A stretch of 14,858 nt of DNA from Bacteroidota bacterium (lineage in GTDB: Bacteria; Bacteroidota; Bacteroidia; Cytophagales; Cyclobacteriaceae). The notes under the pieces are model-generated. The model worked only from the letters and a program-made list of their open reading frames with translations, was not told where the DNA came from and did no database searches. A program made the translations under genes and the position numbers. Below are positions 1 through 7,491 of this stretch, one piece after another. Location of the stretch: contig JAEWLI010000048.1 in NCBI GenBank assembly GCA_023393375.1, positions 1 through 14,858 of the forward strand, in the 5' to 3' direction. Every line of letters begins with the position of its first letter. Position 1 is the stretch's first letter.

Positions 1-320
1 TGTTCTAAAGTAGTGTTTATGGGTAAAAAAGAGGAATCAGCAAGAAGTTGTGATGTTGATAATTCATTTACTAGTTCTTTTGATTGTGAAATCCTTTCAC
101 TAAGCTGCTGAAGATAGAAATTATTTCCTGAATGAAAAAAAAGATCTGTATAATGGACAAACATGTAGTCTTGCCCATAAAAAACCTTAATTTTATCAAT
201 GCTATTTTGCTGCTTTTTATACCTTGTATTGTTAGTTATCCAGTAACCACTACCAAGAATAGTTACCACGAGTGCAAACCATAACGGCAGAAAATAACCG
301 GACCTTATTTTAATTTTCAT
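1..320 (-). CDS. Membrane-anchored sensor protein, N-terminal part (partial)
   Basis: An open frame begins at an ATG at 320 and runs without a stop to the window edge (106 codons visible). The product starts with a short basic N-terminus (MKIKIRSG), followed by one hydrophobic membrane segment at about residues 9-28, then a hydrophilic, probably periplasmic, helical stretch containing FYGQDYMFVHYTD and QQLSERISQSKELVNEL. No catalytic domain is visible. It lies 16 bases downstream of a CheC-like gene and a CheY-like receiver on the same strand, so it is probably the third gene of that operon. From this context a sensor histidine kinase or receptor with a periplasmic sensing domain is likely. 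That is inference, because the diagnostic C-terminal part is outside the window. Confidence 0.62.
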   Translation of the reverse strand, partial: MKIKIRSGYFLPLWFALVVTILGSGYWITNNTRYKKQQNSIDKIKVFYGQDYMFVHYTDLFFHSGNNFYLQQLSERISQSKELVNELSTSQLLADSSFLPINTTLE

Positions 321-336
321 ACTAGGTTGTTTGGTC

Positions 337-1011
337 TTAATCGCTCCAGTGAACGTACTCTTTGAGGTACTGATCATATTCCAGCATATATTGATCAGAA
401 TTATTCCTGCTGGCAAGATCTTTTATGGCATTAATAAAGTCAATTGTAAATATCCAGATGAATTCGGGATAAATTTTGAGATTTTCAGTAATGAAACATG
501 TTTTAAATGAAACTCTGAATCCAAATGAATTCAATCTTTCGCTCAATATTTCCTCTGTCCTGCTTTTTGTAGCATGTATCATTCCTGGTACATCACCATA
601 TAAATAGGCCTGAAAGAAATTGCTAAATTGAGTGACCACTGAAGCAGTCAGAATATTATCTACTTCCAATAAAATAGCCTCCTGGTATTCTATTGAATGT
701 TGGTCCCTGTCACCTGAAATCAGCTGACTGATGGCTGCAGCATTATCAGGAGTGAATACCAAATAACTTTCTGCAGGCAGGTCACCTCTCACTTCCGTGA
801 TGAGCACCCACAATTTTTCATCTGATTGAATAATGTGGTTCAGGTCATAATCCGGAGTTACAGGGGGAATGCTCACATGTTGTAGCAATACCTTCTGTCT
901 CGCTAATTTTGAAAATGACGCAGCCGCATTGGCCAATGAAATATTGATGATACTTTTGGCTACTTCAACCTCCCGCGCATTAAAATAGTTTTCCATTGTT
1001 ACGGCTATCAT
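337..1011 (-). CDS. CheC-like (CheC/CheX/FliY family) phosphatase
   Basis: A 224-residue protein with the two-fold repeat of CheC-family proteins, which dephosphorylate CheY-P. The second active-site motif is intact in its core: E116-x-x-N119 followed by exactly 22 residues and P142, matching the family pattern ExxNx22P. The [D/S] normally four residues before E is A112. The first repeat is recognisable as INISLANAAASFSKL (residues 22-36), but S20 sits where the catalytic Glu should be, leaving only N23, so that site is probably dead. An alternative start at M6 (996) is possible. The gene follows a CheY-like gene by 12 bases, which fits an enzyme acting on that receiver. The C-terminal 75 residues extend beyond the recognisable motifs. 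The family call is from motifs, not a database match. Confidence 0.72.
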   Translation of the reverse strand: MIAVTMENYFNAREVEVAKSIINISLANAAASFSKLARQKVLLQHVSIPPVTPDYDLNHIIQSDEKLWVLITEVRGDLPAESYLVFTPDNAAAISQLISGDRDQHSIEYQEAILLEVDNILTASVVTQFSNFFQAYLYGDVPGMIHATKSRTEEILSERLNSFGFRVSFKTCFITENLKIYPEFIWIFTIDFINAIKDLASRNNSDQYMLEYDQYLKEYVHWSD

Positions 1012-1023
1012 ATTATAATTTTA

Positions 1024-1386
1024 TCAACCAATTACTTTGCCTACCATTTCAAGTAGTTGTTCATTGGAAAAGGGTTTCACCAGGTATTCATCTGCCCCCA
1101 GGCTGATACCTTCATCAATAACCGATTGTTGCCCAACCGCGCTGATCATAATGACTTTTGATTTCACCTCTTCCGACTTTAATACTTTCAGAATATCCAA
1201 TCCCAGCATATCAGGTAAAATATTGTCAAGAGTAATCAGATCAGGTTGAAGTTCCAAAGACATATCAATAGCAGCTTCTCCATTAGCAGCCTGACCAACC
1301 ACATCGTAACCTGCATTTATCAGTGCATCTTTTATCACTGTTCGCATGTATAGAGAATCATCCACGATAAGAACTTTCTTGCTCAT
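1024..1386 (-). CDS. CheY-like single-domain response regulator
   Basis: A 120-residue stand-alone receiver domain with no output domain. The phosphorylation pocket is complete: acidic pair D9-D10 (LIVDDS), phospho-acceptor D54 (LITLDNILPDM), switch residue S82 (MISAVG) and K104 (LVKPF). Length matches CheY. It is the first gene of a minus-strand operon, with a CheC-like phosphatase 12 bases downstream and a membrane sensor after that. A phosphorelay or motility/adhesion switch in which the CheC-like protein removes the phosphate is the natural reading. The sequence does not show whether the target is gliding, gene expression or another partner. No clear TAnnTTTG box was found directly upstream; the best is a one-mismatch TAAAATTG about 50 bases before the start. 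Confidence 0.9.
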   Translation of the reverse strand: MSKKVLIVDDSLYMRTVIKDALINAGYDVVGQAANGEAAIDMSLELQPDLITLDNILPDMLGLDILKVLKSEEVKSKVIMISAVGQQSVIDEGISLGADEYLVKPFSNEQLLEMVGKVIG

Positions 1387-1572
1387 TTTAGTATTTCATT
1401 TTAGATTAAATGGTTTATTAAGATTATGCAGTCCAATTTTAGTATTGCTTTTTTTGAGTTATTTTTTGTATTTTTTTCTTCTTTAAATTTAAAAGAGCTT
1501 TAAGTTAGTCATAAAATAGCAATCCGGTCAGGTTAACGCTATTGGATAGTAAAGAGATGGTGTGAGATTTGA

Positions 1573-1608
1573 TTCCAACTTGGAAATTTTTCCTGGTAAT
1601 TGGAAATT
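1573..1608. promoter_or_regulatory. Clustered TTCCAA/TTGGAA half-sites
   Basis: A 13-bp palindrome, TTCCAA-C-TTGGAA, occupies 1573-1585. The 9-mer TTGGAAATT at 1580-1588 is repeated exactly at 1600-1608, 20 bp on, close to two helical turns. This spacing in a divergent intergenic region suggests a dimeric regulator site. No regulator can be named, and the AT-rich background raises the chance of coincidence. Confidence 0.3.
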
Positions 1609-1884
1609 ATGATATCAGATATCCGGTTAAACTATGATTTCAATACTTTTTATTGAATGAATTTTTAGCTCTAATATGAATACGTACCCTATTTGTTGGG
1701 AACATAACACAAGAAGTGTGGATATATTTGGTGTTTCTATTATACAGGTAACATTTGTGTGAATATCATTAAGATTTCAAGTATTCATTTGTATCCGTAT
1801 TTACAGGATGAAATAATTTTCAGCCATATTTCGCCGTTTTACATTTATAAATTCACCTAACCAAATTAATTTCAACCTAGGCTT

Positions 1885-1892
1885 TAACTTTG
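1885..1892 (+). promoter_or_regulatory. Bacteroidota -7 element TAACTTTG
   Basis: An exact match to the Bacteroidota housekeeping -7 consensus TAnnTTTG, 38 bases before the ATG at 1931, giving a predicted leader of about 30 bases. No convincing -33 TTG was found at the usual spacing, so the assignment rests on the -7 box and its position. Confidence 0.5.
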
Positions 1893-1930
1893 TGATAATG
1901 AATTTTAATTAAAAGCTAACGCATTATTAT

Positions 1931-3556
1931 ATGAAGATGCCTGTTTTATTAAAAGTTACGCTTATTGTTGGTTTAATGTTGAGAGCCTTTTTCCCTGCAC
2001 CGGCTTCAATTAAGCATACATACCCTTTAATTTCGGATCAAAATTTATCTGAATACCAGGATTCATTGAGTTTTCAAATTATACCTCCGCCTACCAGTGA
2101 ATGGCAAAAAATCAATGAAGGGGAAACAAGGACATTTAAAGTAGTGATAGATCAACCTACATCTGCTCAATATTGGTATTATGTGTTGGATGGGGATTTA
2201 TATGGTGCAACCATTGATTCCTCCGGAAATTTTTCATGGACACCTTCATTCGATCTGGTTGATAGGATAGAGGAGGAGAGAACCATTCCACTAACTATTG
2301 AAGTGAAAAATGATGATGACCAACAAGTCAGAAAAACTATAGATTTTACCATCAAACATACCAATAGGCCTCCGAAAGTGGGTGATTTGAAAAATTTTTA
2401 TGTTCAGGCAAATGTTGAAAATCGGTACCACATTGATTTAAACCTCGTGACCGATCCGGACAATGATCCACTTATATTTAAATCAATTCCTTCACTTATG
2501 CCAGAAGGGGCCAGTCTTACAGAAAATGGGATATTTACCTGGAAACCCTCAATCCGGCAGTTTAACCGGCTGAAATCTACACCCATCAACATGTCATTTA
2601 TAGTAGAAGATCAACCATCCAATGCACAAGTCAAGGGATTTTTTAACATACTGGTGACACAGATGGATTTGCCACCAGAAATTACTATGGTTCCCAGTGT
2701 GAAACAGATAGAAGCCAAAGAAAATGAAACCATTAACTTTAAATTTTTCCTTTCTGATCCGAATGGTGATGAAGACATAGAAAGGTTTGATGTTATTTCA
2801 GAAGATTTACGGATCAATGAGAAACAGCTGGTAAAAAATGCAACTACCCAATGGGAGTTTATATGGACACCAGGATATGATTTTGTGAGGGACGGAATGG
2901 AATCCCTGTCAGTAGACCTGACGTTTTATGTAGTAGATAAAACATATTTGCGTGATGAGCTCAAAGTGAACATTAGAATTATAAATACCGAAAATCAGGA
3001 GCAGATAGATAAAACCTATTATGCACAGTACAGGAGCACGCTCATCAGGATCTGGGACTTAATGGTGCAATTGGAGCAAAAAGAAAAAGAATTGTACGCA
3101 CGCCTGAAAAAAGCGCGAAAAGGGAAAACCCGGCTGGCCATTACAGATGCCTCACTGGGTGCTATAACGGCACTATCCCCGTTTGTGATTGAAGATCAGA
3201 AAAGCAAGCAGATGGTAAGTGGCATTGGTGGCACAACTGTAATGACCATGGGTACATTGGAAGCGGCTTCTGTGATCGCAAAATCCCCAAACGAATTTAT
3301 TCAAAACCTGAATAAGGTGATAGAGAAGAAAAATGAGCTATTGTTGCATGGAAATGTTTTTGCCCGAAGATACTCCACAGTACTCAGCAGAAGGGAAAAA
3401 GATTTCCAAAAAGACAGTGAAAACCTACTGTCGAGGCTGTTGTTGAAAGATGTGGCCACGCTCGAATTGGATGCCGGATGGAAAAATACCAAAAAACCTT
3501 CCGATCAGGCATTAAAAAACGCATTTCCTGATTATGTAGAAGATAATAACTTGTAG
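1931..3556 (+). CDS. Exported Ig/cadherin-like repeat protein with helical C-terminus
   Basis: A 541-residue protein. Residues 1-26 look like a signal peptide (basic start, hydrophobic core LLKVTLIVGLML, then APAS). Residues about 48-352 form three beta-sandwich-like modules. Each contains an aromatic-W-x-P signature (FSWTP at 101-105, FTWKP at 202-206, FIWTP at 310-314) and then an acidic beta-strand (IEVKNDD, FIVEDQ, FYVVDK), the pattern of putative-Ig/cadherin-like domains in Bacteroidota surface proteins. DPDNDPL (175-181) and DPNGDED (276-282) could bind calcium. From about residue 360 the protein becomes charged and helical (QLEQKEKELYARLKKARKG). It includes a Gly/Ala-rich hydrophobic patch at 402-450 and ends DNNL, without a T9SS sorting domain. 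A cell-envelope structural or binding role is inferred. Specific function is not recognised. Confidence 0.8.
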   Translation: MKMPVLLKVTLIVGLMLRAFFPAPASIKHTYPLISDQNLSEYQDSLSFQIIPPPTSEWQKINEGETRTFKVVIDQPTSAQYWYYVLDGDLYGATIDSSGNFSWTPSFDLVDRIEEERTIPLTIEVKNDDDQQVRKTIDFTIKHTNRPPKVGDLKNFYVQANVENRYHIDLNLVTDPDNDPLIFKSIPSLMPEGASLTENGIFTWKPSIRQFNRLKSTPINMSFIVEDQPSNAQVKGFFNILVTQMDLPPEITMVPSVKQIEAKENETINFKFFLSDPNGDEDIERFDVISEDLRINEKQLVKNATTQWEFIWTPGYDFVRDGMESLSVDLTFYVVDKTYLRDELKVNIRIINTENQEQIDKTYYAQYRSTLIRIWDLMVQLEQKEKELYARLKKARKGKTRLAITDASLGAITALSPFVIEDQKSKQMVSGIGGTTVMTMGTLEAASVIAKSPNEFIQNLNKVIEKKNELLLHGNVFARRYSTVLSRREKDFQKDSENLLSRLLLKDVATLELDAGWKNTKKPSDQALKNAFPDYVEDNNL

Positions 3557-3583
3557 TTTAAAATAGGACATTTGACCATGCCT

Positions 3584-3613
3584 AAAAAAGGTTGAACGTT
3601 ATTGTTCGACCTT
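3584..3613 (-). terminator. Rho-independent terminator between convergent genes
   Basis: Stem AAGGTTGAAC (3588-3597) pairs with GTTCGACCTT (3604-3613) through ten pairs, one of them a G-U wobble, around a 6-base loop. Read on the minus strand it is followed by six Ts (the A run at 3584-3589 on plus). It therefore terminates the glycoside-hydrolase transcript about 90 bases after its stop. It may also act weakly on the plus-strand gene ending at 3556. Confidence 0.7.
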
Positions 3614-3702
3614 CAACTATTATTTGCACAGAATAAATCTCCAACTCATTGTTTGATCACGACTTTGACGCCATCCGGGTGTGGGTAATCCTTGTCTTGG
3701 GT

Positions 3703-5535
3703 TTACTTAATTATTATTTTTTCTGTGTAAGAACTAGCTTCAGATAACACTTGTATCATATAAATACCTTTTGATAATTTCAATTTCAAATGTGGTGAGT
3801 TCTTTGTGTTTACCTTTTTAGTTACTTCCTTTCCTTGTAAATCAATCACCCTAATTGATTCCCAAGGGTCCTTAAAAAGGATGTTTACTTCACCCTCCGA
3901 AGGATTTGGGTAAATCCTGATTTTTTTTATTTCTTTTACCTCGTCATTTCCCAAAACCACCTCATCGTTCAATATGAAAAAAGATGGCGAACCAGTGAGG
4001 GATACGGTGGTTTCCTGAATATGCTTCTTTTCACCGGTTTTGGCATAGTCCCAGTTATATTGGGCACATTCTGTTGCCTCAAATGAAGCAGGAAAGGTAT
4101 ATTGAGCACTCGTTGTTTCCGATTGATCGGTTTTTGTTTTTGCCCAAAGTGCATAGATATACTTTCCATTGTTGGTAAAGGCTGCTCCATCTATACCTGC
4201 AGGCAAGGATAACGCTGTGGTTCTTGTTTGTGAATACCGGTAGTCTTTTAATAACGTCATTACATTCCGGGTAGCCACAGCAGCGGAATATTCCTGTTGT
4301 TGATAAGGTTTTATGCTTTCCAGATATGGATAAAACCCCATTACATCAAAAGAACCGGTTGCAGTTTTTGAATCGTAAAGGTTATAGGTATGAATCTGAT
4401 CGATATTGTTTGCCTGTCCTTTGATGATAATTTTCGCTAAATAATTGTTCTGGGCAGCTTCCGAACCGATATAATTGTTAAAAGACTGCCGGGGAACATT
4501 TGTTTCAGTTACAATTACTCTCTTCTTCGGATATTTGGCACCATCATACCCATAATCAAATAGCAACGCCTCCTTAGTTTGCTTGCTGTGAAGAAACACT
4601 TCAACTGCTTTATCAGAATGTCGCTGGGGAACCCAAGCTCCGTTTTTGTATTCCCTTGCACCAAACATCGGATAACTATGATAACTCAGCACATCAAACC
4701 AGGCTCCACCTTTTAAGGGATATTTATCAGTCACTTTTCCTTTATCCGGATTGTCTGTATTTCGGAGCACTGCATCGAGGAAACTGTCATGTCCTACACC
4801 CCCAATACAGATAAAAGCTCCTGGATCAACAAATTTTATTACTTCATAAGCTATCCTTAAAGCTCTCACATATTGTTGAACAGGTGCCAAAAGGTTGTTC
4901 AATTCGCATGGAGCCGGATCCCTGATCCACCAGTTATCAGCAGATTCTTTGGGTTGCCATCCTTTATCGGTTGAGGTGTAATCTGGTTCATTCCATATTT
5001 CATAAAAAGTGACTGTTTCTTTGTATTTAGTTACTAACTGGTAAAAATATAATGCCATGGGATTATTTTCATTTACCGGAGTGCCATTTTCACCATTGTC
5101 CCAAATCGGTTCGTACATTCTGGCAAACATCTTAGAAGCCCCTTTTTCTGCGCAATAGGTTTTATTCTCCAAATTTGCGTCTGACGGATATCCCACAAAT
5201 ACAGTATGATGGTCCATCTCCAACTTATCGTGGTAGAATTTTACCGTATTCACTCTGATATCATATCCCCATCTTTCAAGAAAATGATTAGGTAATGAAA
5301 GCCGCAATGCATTGCACCCAGCTCCTGGTACACCAGAAGCTGTAGAACCAGCAGCCAGAGTTGCCAGTGATTGGTCAGTCCATTCCCCTTTTGGCCCTCC
5401 AAGATTGGTTCCAAAACGAAAACCACCGTAATATGGGGGAACCTCATCATTAGCAGAATAGGTGATTTGGGCTATACTATTTTTAAAAAGCAGGGAAATA
5501 AAAACGGTAAGTACAATGATTCGAAAATGTGACAT
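3703..5535 (-). CDS. T9SS-secreted clan GH-A-like glycoside hydrolase
   Basis: Start chosen at the internal ATG (5535), because it gives a clean signal peptide, MSHFRIIVLTVFISLL...SIAQ; an in-frame ATG at 5565 would add ten residues before it. Residue numbers here count from 5565. The body reads as a TIM-barrel hydrolase. EIWNEPDY (189-196) carries the N-E-P motif typical of the clan GH-A acid/base Glu (E193). VIVTETNVP (350-358) offers E354 as the probable nucleophile at a strand end. DVLSYHSYPMFGA (291-303) is a typical substrate-groove strand. A small beta domain follows at about 440-535. Residues 546-620 are a T9SS C-terminal sorting domain (IRIYPNPSEGEV, VIDLQGKEV, LSKGIYMIQV, EKIIIK). 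The product is thus exported and probably surface-attached or released, acting on a glycan. GH family and substrate cannot be assigned by eye (GH39- or GH5-like are candidates). Confidence 0.8.
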   Translation of the reverse strand: MSHFRIIVLTVFISLLFKNSIAQITYSANDEVPPYYGGFRFGTNLGGPKGEWTDQSLATLAAGSTASGVPGAGCNALRLSLPNHFLERWGYDIRVNTVKFYHDKLEMDHHTVFVGYPSDANLENKTYCAEKGASKMFARMYEPIWDNGENGTPVNENNPMALYFYQLVTKYKETVTFYEIWNEPDYTSTDKGWQPKESADNWWIRDPAPCELNNLLAPVQQYVRALRIAYEVIKFVDPGAFICIGGVGHDSFLDAVLRNTDNPDKGKVTDKYPLKGGAWFDVLSYHSYPMFGAREYKNGAWVPQRHSDKAVEVFLHSKQTKEALLFDYGYDGAKYPKKRVIVTETNVPRQSFNNYIGSEAAQNNYLAKIIIKGQANNIDQIHTYNLYDSKTATGSFDVMGFYPYLESIKPYQQQEYSAAVATRNVMTLLKDYRYSQTRTTALSLPAGIDGAAFTNNGKYIYALWAKTKTDQSETTSAQYTFPASFEATECAQYNWDYAKTGEKKHIQETTVSLTGSPSFFILNDEVVLGNDEVKEIKKIRIYPNPSEGEVNILFKDPWESIRVIDLQGKEVTKKVNTKNSPHLKLKLSKGIYMIQVLSEASSYTEKIIIK

Positions 5536-5694
5536 AGCTGAAAAGATTAAAATCTTAAACAGCAAATGTGGACATTCTGTAAAATATTAAAAATGAAAGT
5601 TAGATCTAAACTGACATAAGTTTTAGATATGTAAGTTTAGTTAAAAAATTTTACTGAAATGAATTCATTAATATTATCGAATGGAATATAATCT

Positions 5695-6504
5695 TTAAAC
5701 CTCTTTATTTTCTGTAGCCAACGAAAGGGTAATTCTGTTTCTTACCACTTCTATATGATGCAATTGTATACCTTCTTTGGCGGGGCCAGCTTTTACTTTT
5801 CCACTGATTACATCAAATTGTGATCCATGCCAAGGGCATTGCACCGTTCCACATATCATTACACCACTGGCTAAAGAACCTCCTTTATGGGTACACCTGT
5901 CACTAAATGCAACATAGCCGGTTTCTGTACGACCCAATACGATTCTTTTCCCATTTACATGCAACAGCTTCATTTGGTCTACCTGAAGGTCATCTGTTTT
6001 GCCTACGTCCACTTTTTCACCTTCTTCTATTTCGTAATGTTGCTCGTCCCATTTTCCAGAAGAAGCATATCTCGGAAATACACCGATCGAATTTCTGTAT
6101 ACCAATGTTCCACCCATCCAGCCACCAGCAGTAAGCAGGCCTAATCCAATTACCTCCAAAATAATAATGGTGATTAAATTTGGTTCTGCTGTATTTCTTA
6201 ATATAAATGTAACAAGAAACAATACGGTAGCCCCACCATTTACTATTCCATGCCTCAATGCCCGTTCCTTAGCAGAACTTTGAGGGGGAACGCTATGAAG
6301 ATAATCCAATATGCCAGGGACAGCTGCTAATAATGCTGTAAGAATTCCGGCTATATTCATGTAATAACTCACTAAAAACATGGAATCCCGGTTAAATATC
6401 GATCCCAGGATATCGAAAACAAAAGTGCCAACAAAGAAAGCTATCGGAAAAGCAATCAGCATTGGATGAATAGGATGGGTTTTAAAATGGGCTCGGCTTC
6501 TCAT
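5695..6504 (-). CDS. DUF2231 membrane domain fused to Rieske [2Fe-2S] domain
   Basis: A 269-residue protein. The N-terminal half is a DUF2231-type domain with the opening HPIHPMLIAFPIA and four hydrophobic segments (about 15-35, 48-68, 88-103, 109-131). The C-terminal half (about 170-265) is a Rieske-like ferredoxin domain with both ligand loops: C204-x-H206 (CTHKGG) and C223-x-x-H226 (CPWHGS). The second loop is followed by QFDVISGKVKAGPA, typical of Rieske ferredoxins. A membrane-bound electron-transfer role is likely; the partner is unknown. An isolated Rieske domain can serve an oxygenase or a respiratory or quinone pathway, but no such genes adjoin it. It is transcribed singly, with about 160 bases on each side. 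No perfect TAnnTTTG box was seen upstream. Confidence 0.85.
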   Translation of the reverse strand: MRSRAHFKTHPIHPMLIAFPIAFFVGTFVFDILGSIFNRDSMFLVSYYMNIAGILTALLAAVPGILDYLHSVPPQSSAKERALRHGIVNGGATVLFLVTFILRNTAEPNLITIIILEVIGLGLLTAGGWMGGTLVYRNSIGVFPRYASSGKWDEQHYEIEEGEKVDVGKTDDLQVDQMKLLHVNGKRIVLGRTETGYVAFSDRCTHKGGSLASGVMICGTVQCPWHGSQFDVISGKVKAGPAKEGIQLHHIEVVRNRITLSLATENKEV

Positions 6505-6670
6505 AAAAATTGGATTTTAACTCGAATGCTTAACTGAACAGCTGGAGATTTGTTTTATTATTCTTTCGCTTTTACAGCAACATTAGAATTATATATAAAT
6601 TATTTTCGTAAGATAATCAGGTTGAATACTTATACATAAATTTCATGTAATTTTAGAGAAATTTTTTTCT

Positions 6671-7270
6671 ATGAATAAATTACTGCCACTAACATTTTTT
6701 TATTTTATGCTTTTCTCCTCACTTTATGGTCAGGGTTTTCACAATGTGGGGATTAAAGCAGGTATTAATATTGCCACACAAACCGGTAGTGATGCAGATC
6801 ATACAAGTATATCCGGTCTACACTTTGGAGTGTCTACAGATTTTCCGATTTCAGAAAGGGCTTTCATCACACCTTCGTTATTGTATTCCCGGAAAGGCTA
6901 TGCATTCGGAGGTTCAGAGGGTGAAAGTAAGCTATTGTTCGATTATTTAGAGCTTCCTGTTCATTACAAATATCAGCTGAATGCTGGACAAGGTGATGTT
7001 TTATTTACAGGAGGAATATACATTGCTTATGCTCTTAGTTCCCTTTCAAAATATCAGGATCTGAGGGAAAATATTTCTAATGAAGTTTTTGGAACGGGTG
7101 GATATAAACGATTTGATTATGGAATAAATATCGGATCAGGATATGAGTATGCTCCTTTTCGATTTGAAGTACAATATAGTTTAGGAATCGGCAATCTTGT
7201 TGATAGTCAGGAGCTTAGGCTAACCTATAGTGTATGGTCAGTATCTTTAAGTTATTTCATGGCCAGGTAA
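6671..7270 (+). CDS. PorT-family outer-membrane beta-barrel protein
   Basis: A 199-residue exported protein. Residues 1-20 are a signal peptide (MNKLLPLTFFYFMLFSSLYG, probable cleavage just after, before QGFHNVG). The rest consists of alternating strands with the usual small-barrel signatures: VGIKAGINIAT, SGLHFGVSTDFPI, AFITPSLLYSRKGYAFGG, FDYLELPVHYKYQL, DVLFTGGIYIAYALS, RFDYGINIGSGYEY, FRFEVQYSLGIGNL, and a C-terminal strand VWSVSLSYFMAR. This is the PorT-like/OMP_b-brl_2 type common in Bacteroidota, about 8 strands. Members are mostly of unknown function; only a few act in T9SS. It is a single-gene unit. A one-mismatch -7 box (TAATTTTA, 6648-6655) lies just upstream. Confidence 0.82.
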   Translation: MNKLLPLTFFYFMLFSSLYGQGFHNVGIKAGINIATQTGSDADHTSISGLHFGVSTDFPISERAFITPSLLYSRKGYAFGGSEGESKLLFDYLELPVHYKYQLNAGQGDVLFTGGIYIAYALSSLSKYQDLRENISNEVFGTGGYKRFDYGINIGSGYEYAPFRFEVQYSLGIGNLVDSQELRLTYSVWSVSLSYFMAR

Positions 7271-7451
7271 GAAAGTTAACAATATGAAAATATATTTGAA
7301 AAAGAATGAATATTTTATCATTTTATTTTGAAATAATCATCAATTATTTCTATATTTGAAATCACCAAGCTATAAAATGCCAATATATAAATTAATTTAG
7401 CATTATATATCTTACGTGCGTAGTACAATCCCAAAATTATGATCTATACAT

Positions 7452-7479
7452 AAAAAGCTCCCACCCAGGAGCTTTTTTT
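7452..7479. terminator. Bidirectional Rho-independent terminator
   Basis: A perfect 10-bp stem: AAAAAGCTCC (7452-7461) against GGAGCTTTTT (7468-7477), with a 6-base loop. The T run continues to 7479 on plus and the A run supplies Ts on minus. It sits between the convergent barrel gene (ends 7270) and the ArsR gene (ends 7492). It is 12 bases past the ArsR stop and can serve both. Confidence 0.85.
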
Positions 7480-7491
7480 AATTTGTAGGGA

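Larger units (their letters stand above)
1387..1930. other. 544-base divergent intergenic region
   Basis: There is no supportable coding sequence between the two divergent transcription units. The region is very AT-rich. It holds a run of repeated half-sites at 1573-1608 (described separately), a GATATC direct repeat at 1611-1623, a perfect but orphan plus-strand TATATTTG at 1723-1730 with no gene directly behind it, and the TAACTTTG element at 1885-1892 just before the downstream gene. No hairpin terminator was seen. Confidence 0.7.

Noticed and set aside
1611..1623. GATATC-A-GATATC tandem palindromes
   Set aside because: Only 6-bp units in AT-rich intergenic DNA; no other copies and no link to a gene.
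5604..5628. ATCTAAA...TTTAGAT inverted repeat between the Rieske and hydrolase genes
   Set aside because: Short, AT-only arms with no T run. It is not a credible terminator and not distinctive as an operator.
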